From Pomphorhynchus laevis (Eukaryota; Acanthocephala; Palaeacanthocephala; Echinorhynchida; Pomphorhynchidae): 64,000 nucleotides of DNA. The stretch covers positions 62,001 to 126,000 of the forward strand of contig WNNJ02000347.1 of the NCBI GenBank assembly GCA_012934845.2. The letters run 5' to 3'. The notes under the pieces were generated by a model. It had not been told where the DNA came from and searched no databases. It saw only the letters and a program-made list of their open reading frames with translations. The position numbers and the translations under genes are program-made. The stretch's first letter is position 1. Every line of letters starts with the position of its first letter. This document shows, piece by piece, positions 54,409 to 64,000 of the stretch.

Positions 54409-55790
54409 AAAAAGCACAGATTAATCGAATTAATAATTATTAATTATATTATTCAAAATTTCAAATTTAAAATTGTAATTTAAAATGTGTGAAAATGTCT
54501 AAATACCACACTTTTACGATACTAAACCGTATTGAGCAAACCAATTAAATCATATAATATCATGGCAAAATTAACTAATCGATATCGACACTACGATGTG
54601 TCGAAGAATCATTCGTAAGGTAATTCGAAATCCACAAGAAATTTTTTATAAATTTTCTTATCATAGTATTCATGATTTCTTCCTTTTAATTTTTTAGTTC
54701 TTAGTACATAATTCTTTAGTTTTAAAAATTAAAGGCGTTGATGGTATAAAAATAAATTAAATAAGAATTCACTTGCATGCTTATTGCATTTTTCTTCTCA
54801 ATGATATTAAAATTAAAGTTTAAAATTTTGATTATTTTTAAATATTTATTAAAATATTTTTGACGCGTTTTTACTATAGACTGATTTGATGGAAAGCCAA
54901 GAAAGTTGGAAATCAGGATTTATCTACACTTCTCTTGTAAAGACGACTTGATCTTTTAGTTGATCTAGATGAAACTTTAGTCAACTCTACTGGAGAGCAT
55001 GTTGACATTAGACTATAAGCATAGCAGCGGGATCGAATACATGCTAATGACGTATTTTATCTGATGAAATTTGATCATGTGGTGTATCTTATTCCAATAC
55101 AAAGTATATTATTTATTATCCATCCATAAAAATTTGCCACTTAAGAGTTTAAATTTATTCTTTATATTATTGTGTTGATTTATATATTTTACTATTTTCT
55201 GCTTGATGTTATTTTTATAGTAACCTAGTTTAAAATATGTATCTATTAAATTTTTTAAATGGTTTTGAATAATTTTAATTATTTTAATTTTAATTTTGAT
55301 TTTAATGTTAATTTGATGTTTTTATTTAGTTTAGCTAAATGTCGAGGGGCAAAAAGGCTAATAAATCATCTCTACATTATTATTACATATAGTAATCTAT
55401 AATATGTATATATTAAATTATTTAAATGATTTTGAAGAAAACCAAAATCGTTACAAATTGTTGCAATTCTTAAAATGGATTATTTAATGTATCCCTGCAC
55501 TGATGTAAATAAAAACCAGGTACATATCCTAACAATGCACAATGAAATGATAATATATCTAAGAAATTTAATTTACAAAATTAATTTTGTAAATTAATTT
55601 TGTCTCTTTAATTTTTAAATATAATTAATAAATTTAATTATTAAATTTATCTTTTTAATTTTTGCTTCGAAAAATTAAAGAGATAAAATACACAAAAAAA
55701 TTATCCTTTATAGTTTCGAATAAAAAGTTATAAGCGTTCAGTATAATTACAATTATAACATACAAGATAAATAACATACATTACTTTTCA
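54409..55790. other. AT-rich spacer with terminal-exon copy 3
   Basis: Bases 54995-55145 are a decayed copy of the terminal exon (minus strand: ATACACCACATGATCAAATT, then TCATCAGATAAAATACGTCA), interrupted by a stop. The rest is A/T-rich with no gene. Confidence 0.4.
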
Positions 55791-55799
55791 ATCAAATTC

Positions 55800-55925
55800 G
55801 AAACAAGCTGCAGCTGCAATAAACCGAGCTGCCGCTGCAATAAACCGAGCTGCCGCTGCAATAAACCGAGCTGCCGCTGCAATAAACCGAGCTGCCGCTG
55901 CAATAAACCGAGCTGCCGCTGCAAA
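55800..55925 (+). repeat. 21-bp coding minisatellite (AAAAINR units)
   Basis: Nearly identical 21-bp units (GCTGCCGCTGCAATAAACCGA in frame, five full units) encode AAAAINR repeats on the + strand. They are followed without a break by more diverged units of about 24 bp to about 56240 (AAAISDRA, AATHDFLA and similar). The opposite strand is also open as AAAARFI repeats; that is a by-product. Confidence 0.8.
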
Positions 55926-55989
55926 AAAAGATTGAACTGCAACTGTACTAAACGATCGAACTGCCGTTGCAATTAACGACTTCGCAACC

Positions 55990-58960
55990 GCCGCAGTGAA
56001 AGACCAAGCTGCCGCAGCAAATAACGACCTCCCAGCCATTGAAGTGAGCGATCGAGCCTCAATAAACGATCAAACTGCCGCTTCAACTAACGACTTCTTA
56101 GCTGCTGTAATAAACGATCGAGCTTCCGGTGCTACTCACGACTTTCTCGCCGCCGCAACTATCGACCTCTCAGCCGCTGCAATAAGCGACCGAGCTGCCG
56201 ATGCAACTCACGACCGTCTAGCAGCTGCAATATTCGATCGCACAACCACTGCACGTAGCCGCAAGCATATACGTCCCCAGTGCTTTGTGTGTCGTCGGCG
56301 CATCGTTTTGAACGTCAGATGACTAATCCGCAAACACTGCCTTATTCCCGGTTGCCCAGACTCAGGACTACCGTCCTCATTTGATTCGACCAAGATATTG
56401 TTAGTGATTATTTCGACATGGTTGCAAGCAGCACCAATTATAAATCTGAACGATAAATGTGAACGAAGTTTATGGCGGACAGTGTGCGTGTAGTAAGACG
56501 TATTCCACGAGAAGCCAGGCCAGCTGTAGCTGCTAAGCTCTCTGAGTTAATGAGTACAGTTGTAGCGCTGCCAACGAATGAGTCGGCGTGGTGGACTCTA
56601 CTTTGCTTTACAAAAACCGCGATCCGTGTGCTAAAGAATATTCAGAAATATCCGTCAATTGAATCTATTGCTGGGCAGATTCGCGATGCTTGTGCCATAT
56701 ATCAGCTTCCAAGTGAATGAAGATCAGAAGAGTAATCATCATCAAAGCCACGGTTATTCTGATAAAACTTCCGGAGATCAGCTACGTCGAAAGGTATCAG
56801 AAACAATTGAAGACGGTGACATTCGCGGAGCAGTTCGAATGGTATGCAGTGACCCTACACTGCTGCAAAACGATGAAATCACTACATCTCACTGAGGGCG
56901 AAGCGTCCTCCTCGATGTCTTACAAGATAAAGGTGGTCTTTTAATCTAGAACCCGAGTGCGGAATGGTTGTTACTGCCGCGTCTCTAACATCAACACTAC
57001 ATTTCTTCCCGCCGTCTTCAGCAGCAGGTCCGGATGGTCTGAGTCCTATGCACTTACGAGACCTTCTGAGGAATTCTGCGGGCGCGTCTGCGATTCATCT
57101 TTCCAAAGTATTGGCGAACTTGATTTCGACTATCCTGAGCGGGATGGTGCCGGAAAATGTTGCCATAATTATTTGTAGAGGCAGACTACTTGCCTTCTTA
57201 TAAAAGACGGTGGTATTCGACTGAGTGCAGTGGGATTTACCATTCGTCGCATAGCCGCCAATCTTGCAACCAGAGCGCTACCAAGTTGCTTGTCGATCAA
57301 ATTCTTCCGGTTCAGTTAGGCGTCGGCGTACGATGCGGTGTCGATGCAGCAGTACATGTATATCGCATGTTCCTGCGCGGCATCGCAACCCGTAACCAAG
57401 CAATATTTAAGCTGGATTTTTGTAATGCCTTCAATTGTGTAAGCAGAGACACAGTCTTGCTTAACGTCGCGCGCTATGTTCCTCAGATCCTACTATTCGT
57501 TAACCTATGCTACGCCCTCCTGAGTATTCTTATATTTGGTAGTGAGTACATTATATTCTGCGAAGGCATTGACCCCAGTGCTTTTCTGCCTGACAATTAA
57601 CGCTCTAGCACACCGTCTGAAATCTCGCATCAATATTTGGAACTTGGATTACTGCGTTCTGGGCGGTACTGTAGCCACCATCCTCTCAGACATCTGAAAA
57701 ATTCAGGCAGCGGTGTTTGAAATCGGTTTGGAGCTAATTCCGAAAAGTATGAAGTAATCACACACAACCCAGACTTCAGCCGAGACATATGCTTGCTAAC
57801 TGGGTGCCAGACAGTTTCACCTCAAGACGGTACGCTATTGGGAGCTCCTATAGGAAGCCAAGTTAATATTGTTGGAGCTCTGTGTAAAGCCGCAAACGAG
57901 CTTCATAACGCAGGAAAAAGGCTTATCGATTTAAGTACTCATGACTCTTTCCTACTTCTGCGAAGCTCGCTCTGCCTTCCGAAAATAGCTTTCCTCCTTC
58001 GATGTACCCCCTGCTTTGGGAGCAAGGAACTACACTTATTCGATGCAGAAGTCCGCCGTCTACTGATCATGGTGATGAATGTGCCGCTTTCTGATGAAGC
58101 GTGAAGGCAGTCTACCTTACCGATCAGACTCGAAAGTGTTGGTGTCCGGCAAGCGCTAGAAGTCGCAATACCTTCGTTCGGCTTTTCTGTATGCTTAACA
58201 AGAGAGCTAACCAAGCGACTGCTAGGAAACTGCCCATCGTTTCCTTCCATTTTTACCAGACCCATACTTTGAAAAAGCTACAGGCCAATGGCACGCTGAA
58301 TTTCGGCAGCCATCCCATCGGAGCCAAACCCTTCAAAAAAGATGGATGGGGACTATTATGATGCGTACAATCAAAAGCTTGTCGACAAAGCAACTAGTCC
58401 CGAATATCGTGCTCGCCTAATTGCTACCGCTTCAAAATGCTCTGGGGATTTCCTCGAAGCATTACGGATAGCTTCCGTTGGCACCTGGCTTGATGACCAA
58501 TCATTGTCCACAGCAGTTACACTCAGACTTAGCGTTCAATATTCTCAATAAATCGATGTAAATGCAGAGAAGCGGTCCGGAAAAACAGTGCCTACGCGCT
58601 AGACCAGCAAAACAAAAGACAAATGTACGCCATTTAGCGGTCAATGAAATTGTAAAAATTGTCCTAGCCTCCTCAGGAATTCCATCCTGACTGGAACCTG
58701 TCGGTTTGACTAGAGACGACGGCAAGCGGCCCGACGGGGCTTCTTTACTGCCGTGGGAGGCGGGGCGAGTGCTTGTTTGAAACTTTACATGCCCAAACAC
58801 TATCGCTGCCAGTCACATAGCGCTCAGTACATTCTGCAAGTTCCGTTGCTGATCATGTTGAACTTGTGACGCGTACCAAATATAGCGGCTTAGATGAGCG
58901 GCAGTACAAATTTGTCCCGATCGCCATCGAAACCCTGTATTTATTTTCAAAATTATTTTC
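55990..58960 (+). pseudogene. R2/NeSL-like LINE with RT and KRPDG endonuclease
   Basis: In order: alanine-rich repeat region to about 56250, a Cys pair (PQCFVCRRR) near 56280 that could be half a zinc finger, RRIPREARPAVAAKL (56490-56535), TIEDGDIRGAVRMVCSD (about 56803-56855), SSAAGPDGLSPMHLRDLL (about 57010-57065), VGVRCGVDAAVHVYRMF, IFKLDFCNAFNCVSRDTVLL (about 57402-57462), NLDYCVLGG (about 57643, RT catalytic box region), DGTLLGAPIG (about 57825-57855), KMDGDYYDAYNQ, and a C-terminal endonuclease GLTRDDGKRPDGASLLPW (about 58705-58765), ending PIAIETLYLF. The enzyme would nick target DNA with a restriction-like domain instead of an apurinic-type one. Many frame changes make it non-functional. 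The fragment at 51690-52140 is the same family. Confidence 0.7.
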
Positions 58961-59200
58961 ATTAAACAGGAAGAATGTTTGATGGAAAAATTCCTTACAT
59001 TAATAAAATCATGCTCATTAAAATAAAGAATATTTTTCAAGTTGACTTAATTATGATGTTATAATCATTTACACCGCCTCTTACAATGTTTTCGTGTAAT
59101 CACTCGACTTGTCTGCCGATATAAAAGTGCTTGCTTGAACCTGCCCTCAACTTAACAATCGACAATATTATTTTTTTCATTCTTCCGGATGCCTTTTAGT
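58961..59200. other. Spacer, nothing recognised
   Basis: No coding or repeat feature is supported between the LINE end and the minisatellite. Confidence 0.3.
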
Positions 59201-59410
59201 TACGTGATTTAATATAGATTACGTTATTTAATATAGATTAAATAACAAACAATTAGATTGAATGAAGGATTTGCATTCAATTAGATTAAATGAAGGATTT
59301 GTATTCAATTAGATTAAATAAAGGATTTGCATTCAATTAGATTAAATGAAGGATTTGCATTCAATTAGATTGAATATTATATCGTGCATTCAATTAGATT
59401 GAATGTAAAA
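59200..59410. repeat. 28-bp minisatellite
   Basis: AAGGATTTGCATTCAATTAG recurs at exact 28-bp steps (AAGGAT at 59265, 59293, 59321, 59349), with two more partial units. A 20-bp direct duplication (ACGTTATTTAATATAGATTA) precedes it. Confidence 0.85.
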
Positions 59411-60340
59411 CAAGCGTCTTTCATAAAATCTAATTGCCGATAAAGCAGATGAGTCGAGTGAACGTCAGCCAGCATTAAAAGCACCAAAACTTGAAACGTA
59501 GGTATTGGACCAGTAGCTGATGATGTCCACCAATACTGAAATGTGACGTACTGCTGTTGGCTTATAGATAGGATTAAAGTAGCGTGCAGAATAAAATAGT
59601 CATCAAAATCTCAATTGCAACATAGACTACACAGGTATATCAACTTAAAATTTATTTAAATACACACATTTGACGTGCTTTATTTAGACGATCATTTGAA
59701 TCACAATCGACAATTGAATTCAAATATGGATTTGAATTGTAACCGTGCTGAAATTAAGTAAGATGTGATGTATAATTCAGTTAGTTGTAAAAATGAAATT
59801 ATAAAATAATTCGTCAGATAATAAGCATACCGAACTAAAACGTTTAAATTAGTGTCTGAAACTGGTTTGATGGATAGCACACACTCGTGCGAAGGTTCAT
59901 CAATGTACCAATTTGCATGCCACTAAATATTTTGCATTTAATATTTTTGTATGCACTGATTATAATTTACCGTATCTTGAAATGACGTCCTATATATTCT
60001 GTTGCTATCATAGAGCAATAAATCTTTGACGGTAAGAATATTATCAACAGATTGAGCAGCAACAATTGGTATTTCAATAATGAATTTGTTTATTGTATGT
60101 TGGTCGCTGTTCGAATTGTCAACTGGGGACTACAAAAGTACATCAGATAAAGTAAAAATACGATTTTAGTAAAAATTACTAAAAAGTAAAAGTCATCAAA
60201 TTAAAATATATTAAAAACACATTTTGTATTCAGGCATTCTGTTTGCTATTTTATTGGAAAAATAGCGCATCAAGTACTTTACCGCAAAATACAGCCGACA
60301 GTTAAAGTTAATAATATTATGTTGTTATAATATTATTATA
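59411..60340. other. Spacer, no gene
   Basis: No motif, frame or RNA gene is supported. A/T-rich inverted repeats (AATAATATTAT with its complement) lie near 60310-60336. Confidence 0.35.
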
Positions 60341-60344
60341 ACCC

Positions 60345-60510
60345 TCGTGGCCGAATGGTGGAGGTGTGTACATTACAAACTGTATGTAAAATGTTCAAAC
60401 CTCGAGCATGCTCTTTCTCTTGACTTTTCTGTAAGCACACGTCAAAGCCACAAGGTCGCGTTGTTGAAATACGTAGTGGCACCCGATTATGAAGCGGGAC
60501 TCTTTATAAT
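60345..60510 (+). mobile_element. tRNA-derived SINE
   Basis: An A box TGGCCGAATGG (60348-60358) and a B box GTTCAAACC (60393-60401) are 45 bp apart, the spacing of RNA polymerase III internal promoters. The CTCGTGGCCGAATGG start resembles Ser/Leu tRNAs. An unrelated body follows (GTCAAAGCCACAAGGTCG, GTAGTGGCACCCG), then an A/T-rich tail (TTATAATTATTATAATAT). It is not a functional tRNA: the acceptor ends do not pair and no standard anticodon arm is clear. Confidence 0.65.
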
Positions 60511-60536
60511 TATTATAATATAAAAATATTATTATA

Positions 60537-60549
60537 ATTAGTAATAATG
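60537..60549. repeat. Target-site duplication, left copy
   Basis: ATTAGTAATAATG, identical to 61951-61963, flanking the LINE insertion. Confidence 0.85.
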
Positions 60550-61918
60550 CGTTCTACTAACTAGTCCCGAAAATGCAGATAGTACCCGCAAACTTTTTAA
60601 TGAAACGGGAATTGACATTGTTGTCGATGGCACGTTAGTACTCGGTGCTCCTATTGGAACAGATGATTATATAAATAAAACTACGGAACAAAAGATCTCT
60701 AATTATTGCTCATTAGTAAATCGTCTTGCTGACGTGGGTATTCTTGATTTGCAGATAAGCTATACTAGTATGACCAGATCGCTTCAGCATAAATGGATTC
60801 ACTTGCAAAGAACCACAAACTGTTCAATTGGTAGTTTCGATGATCTCTATGACACCATTCAGAAGCGTTTTGATAAGCTTTTTAATTTGAAATTGCCTGA
60901 CGACGATTATTTATGGCCGTTATTTACCCTTCCGATAAGACTAGGTGGTCTAGGTATTGCTGACCCACGTTTTACTGCGATAGAAGAGTTTAAAAGCTCA
61001 AAAGATATATGCACTCCTTATTTAAATGGCTTATACGGTGTGGACTTAAGGACTGAACAATCCAAACGCATTGCCCTTATAGGCACTTCAAAGATTGATA
61101 TTCAAAAGTCATTGCTTAGAGATCGAGTAGCTAATGTTGGTGACAATTTGTTACGTATTATGGAACATCTACAAGTCAAAGGTGCCTCGTCACGGCTCTC
61201 CACATATCCTACGAGTGATCGTTGGACTCGAGTTAGCAATGTAGAATTTCGTGACGCACTTGCAGCTCGATATCATAGACTACCACTAGACGCGCCCTCT
61301 CATTGCCCCTGCGGTGAACATAATTCTCTGGCTCACTCACTTACCTGTCCCACCGGAGGTCATCCATCGATAAGACATGATTCAATTCGTGATATATTTT
61401 CTAAAACCTTGACAGAAATATGTGATAATGTGCAAAAAGAGCCAACACTACTGCCAGTAAATTCTAGTATTCATTTCGAGCGCATATCTACATCTCGCGC
61501 TCATGATGCACGTTTGGATATCGCCTGCTGTGGTTTTTATGGAAGTCGTTCGGAGCGAACTTTATTTGATACTTGCGTTTTTAACGTTTTCGCTCCGTCC
61601 AACCTTTCGAAATCCGCTGGGGCTGCTTTTACATATCACGAAACACGTAAATTCGCTAAGTATCAAGAGAGAGTAACTGCCATAGAGAGGGCGAATTTCG
61701 CACCTATCGTGTTATCATGTTTCGGTGGAGCAGTAAAATCATCTGCACAATTAATTCAGAGAATTGCACAGAAGATGGCAATAAAAAACAATCATTCCTA
61801 CTCAGAAGAATTGACAAAATTACGGTCAAAGATTGGAATTCAGTTGGCTCGTTCAATTTCGATGTGTATTCGCGGTCCTCGTTCTGCTCGACATCGACCT
61901 GCAAACTCAATGAACTAA
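60550..61918 (+). CDS. LINE C-terminal part: RT thumb, zinc finger, restriction-like endonuclease
   Basis: About 456 codons, open, truncated at the 5' side by the insertion. Order: LTSPENADSTRKLFNE, GTLVLGAPIGTDD (RT palm end), LPIRLGGLGIADPRF, ALAARYHRLPLDAPSHCPCG, a zinc finger CPCGEHNSLAHSLTC (about 61304-61348), then the endonuclease: HDARLDIACCGF, RTLFDTCVFNVFAPS, TYHETRKFAKYQERV (about 61632-61675), and the tail block ELTKLRSKIGIQLARS ending near 61918. The Asp, Asp and Lys blocks fit a PD-(D/E)XK nuclease as in R2/NeSL-like LINEs. It is not independently functional because the RT is missing. Confidence 0.8.
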
Positions 61919-61950
61919 AATTTATAGTATAACTATATTTGTAAAAAAAA
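60550..61950 (+). mobile_element. 5'-truncated LINE insertion with intact C-terminal frame
   Basis: A 1.4-kb insertion with a 13-bp target duplication on both sides and an A-rich end (GTAAAAAAAAA at 61941). It carries only the sequence after the RT catalytic box. The frame is open from the boundary to the stop at 61918. This is the youngest LINE insertion in the window and a reference for the older copies at 42125 and 52730. Confidence 0.85.
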
Positions 61951-61963
61951 ATTAGTAATAATG
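61951..61963. repeat. Target-site duplication, right copy
   Basis: ATTAGTAATAATG, identical to 60537-60549. Confidence 0.85.
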
Positions 61964-64000
61964 TTATATTATTTCATCGATAATATGAAGTTATGTTGTG
62001 AACTTCATACATACGATGCAGCGTCGCCCGGTAACATAATTATAGAATTACAAATAAATTTTACTTAACAACATAATTATAAAATTCAGTGAATAAAATT
62101 GTAAACTCTAAATAGGCTGAGCTGTATTATATCAATATACAGGATAAAAACATTCAAAATGGTAAGAATATATTTAGAATAGATGCTAACTAAACGAAAT
62201 TGTAGGTTTAGCACAGTAAATATATTTTATTAAATTAATTTAGATCAATTTTTCTTTAACCTTAGAGATTTTATGAAGAATAGACTAAATATTAAATGAA
62301 TTTATTGCGTTTTATATTTACCTAGTTTCGATGGCATCTTCAGAAAAAAAAAATCATTTAAATAAAAATTTAAAAATGTGTATTTTTGATAGTGAAATAA
62401 TTATCAATTTATCAAAAAATATATTTACCAAAATAAAAATGTCTTTTGACAACTAAATGCGCTAAAGTCATAGTTAATTGAAATATTCCGAATCTAAAAT
62501 CAACATCAATTCAAAGATGTGGTTTAAAAAGTGTAGAATGTGGTGAATTTCCTAATTTTTTGACAATTAATAGCTTTATGTTGTGTGGGTGGGAACTGAA
62601 TTTTCAATACCTAGCAGTTATTGACAGTCAGATGAAGTGTTTAGAGTAGGCTTTGACGGCTTTTTGCGTAAATGATAAAGACGTTCGTGTGCTGAATTAT
62701 CTTTTACGGCTTGTTTTTGAAGCATTTTAAAAAAGAATAACCAATAGCAAAATTTTAGCTATACGAAATACTTTATATTTTTAAATATAAAGTATTATTT
62801 TTTATACGTAATTGCAAATTACGTATTTTCGATTTTAATAGTTGAAAATGATCCATTATTGATAAAGAATTATTGAGACTGGATCAAAGAAAAGAGGAAA
62901 ATGCTTTAATGATATTTCGCTAACTACTTCTGTTAGCATCTTTAGAAACTGAATTCCACAAAATAAGTGGAATCAGTTGACTTATCTGATTTTTCACTTT
63001 TGAGAAAATTGAATTTAAATTCGTAACATTTTTAATTTTTCAAATTATCTTATTTCATCTGCTATCGTTGCAAGGAAACTAAATTTAAGACTTGTTAATG
63101 CAAGTTTTATTCTTAAAAATATTCGCATGCAAACAGTTTGATTCTAACTTATTTTGATTCCACAAAATAAGTGAATCTTATTAGAATTGTTTAAATAATT
63201 GTTACTAAATTGTTTTTTAAAAAGATTATAAATTTTGAATGTTTATTCTTAAACCTTTAAATTAATTTTTAAAATTAAAATTTAAAATATTTTATTTTAA
63301 ATGCGAAGATTTTTAAATTTATCTTCAAGAATTTTTAAATGTATCTTCATTTAAATAGCTTACGGTTAAAAATTTTAAATCATAAGAAGAACATTTGTCT
63401 TATTTGTCTCATTTGTCGTAATCAACATTTGTTGAATTCTGCATAATCTAACTTCAGCAACAGTCATATACAAAAATTTAATAAAATTTAGTAATCTTTT
63501 GACCGTAAAAAAAGTTGCAAAATTTTTTTATCGTTCAGAATTGAAGTACAAAACACCTAAGAGCTTTTTGATTTGAATAAATATTGACCTGTTACTTGAA
63601 CAGTTTGTTTCGACCAAACGTAAAAGCAAAATAATGTTTATAAATAAACATACTATCCAAATATTATATATAATATTTTTATATTTATAATTCTAACGTG
63701 AAACTGAACATTTTTTATAAATCGAAACTAGTTTATTTAATAATAAGCTTATTGCTGCTTGTATCATGTCATGGTCATTTGAATACACCATCAATTTATA
63801 TATAAGTCATTAAGGATATGCATAACGACTAAATATATATTAATAATTATGTATATATACAAATCATTATATATGATCATCATCACGGATGTGATGAGTA
63901 AACAACGGTCCAGGATTTCTTACGAAATGCGGCATTTATCGAAAATTGTGTTGCTTGAATAACTGGACTTTGATTCACGACTTTCAGTCACCATGTCACA
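61964..64000. other. AT-rich region, no gene recognised
   Basis: About 2 kb without supported genes. Two related hairpins built on CCACAAAATAAGTG occur at about 62951-62973 and 63157-63176. The final 100 bp are less A/T-rich but carry no motif. Confidence 0.4.

Noticed and set aside
55788-56039. Minus-strand alanine/phenylalanine repeat protein
   Set aside because: It is the complement of a + strand coding minisatellite. The + reading continues in frame into diverged units and a Cys pair, so the minus reading is a shadow.
60345-60420. Functional tRNA gene
   Set aside because: A and B boxes are present, but the acceptor ends do not pair and no normal anticodon loop forms. A SINE explains it better.

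Overview
The window looks like a repeat-dominated, AT-rich stretch of nuclear DNA from an invertebrate animal. The animal call rests on a spliced gene with a clear Rap GTPase-activating domain and short introns (66 and 52 bp). It is also supported by the mix of at least five LINE lineages, Penelope-like pieces, a tRNA-derived SINE and an IS630/Tc1-type transposon. I cannot name the species. There are no bacterial operons, no rRNA and no CRISPR array. All family calls come from motifs read by eye; no database was searched.

Layout. 1-6700: nested, decayed copies of a pyrimidine-rich L2/CR1-group LINE, all on +. 7060-10780: Penelope-like end, then two CR1-like LINE copies with an FADD catalytic box. 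10820-13660: a hammerhead-like repeat and a minus-strand Jockey/I-group LINE. 14330-18620: a three-copy AT-rich repeat, an old Ty3/gypsy-like fossil and an L2 3' end. 20600-24500: minus-strand FADD LINE with ORF1 and ORF2. 24950-31000: a further minus-strand LINE split by an IS630/Tc1 transposon (25466-27453) and a Penelope-like piece (28655-29240). 31000-36350: gene-poor AT-rich DNA holding two small secreted-protein genes. 36385-40264: a Jockey/I-group LINE bounded by a 13-bp target duplication. 40265-42940: tandem repeats, a 302-bp tandem with hammerhead-like cores, a Penelope reverse-transcriptase fragment and a LINE fragment with a restriction-like endonuclease. 43262-47100: the best preserved L2-group LINE. 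47719-51296: host DNA with the Rap-GAP gene, a two-exon gene of unknown function and a duplicated terminal-exon family, all on minus. 51690-61950: several copies of restriction-like-endonuclease LINEs, an alanine-rich coding minisatellite, a 28-bp minisatellite and a SINE. 61964-64000: AT-rich DNA without recognisable genes.

How it fits together. Only four stretches look like host genes: the Rap-GAP gene, the two-exon gene just upstream of it, and two secreted proteins (33798-34592 and 35666-35974, all minus strand). Everything else is mobile DNA in several age layers. The youngest layer is the Tc1-type transposon (identical terminal arrays), the 60550-61950 LINE insertion (open frame, poly-A, 13-bp duplication) and the 36385-40264 LINE. 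Two themes recur: retroelement 3' ends that keep an RNA stem-loop while its bases change, and many perfect short-loop hairpins of unrelated sequence scattered through both elements and spacers.
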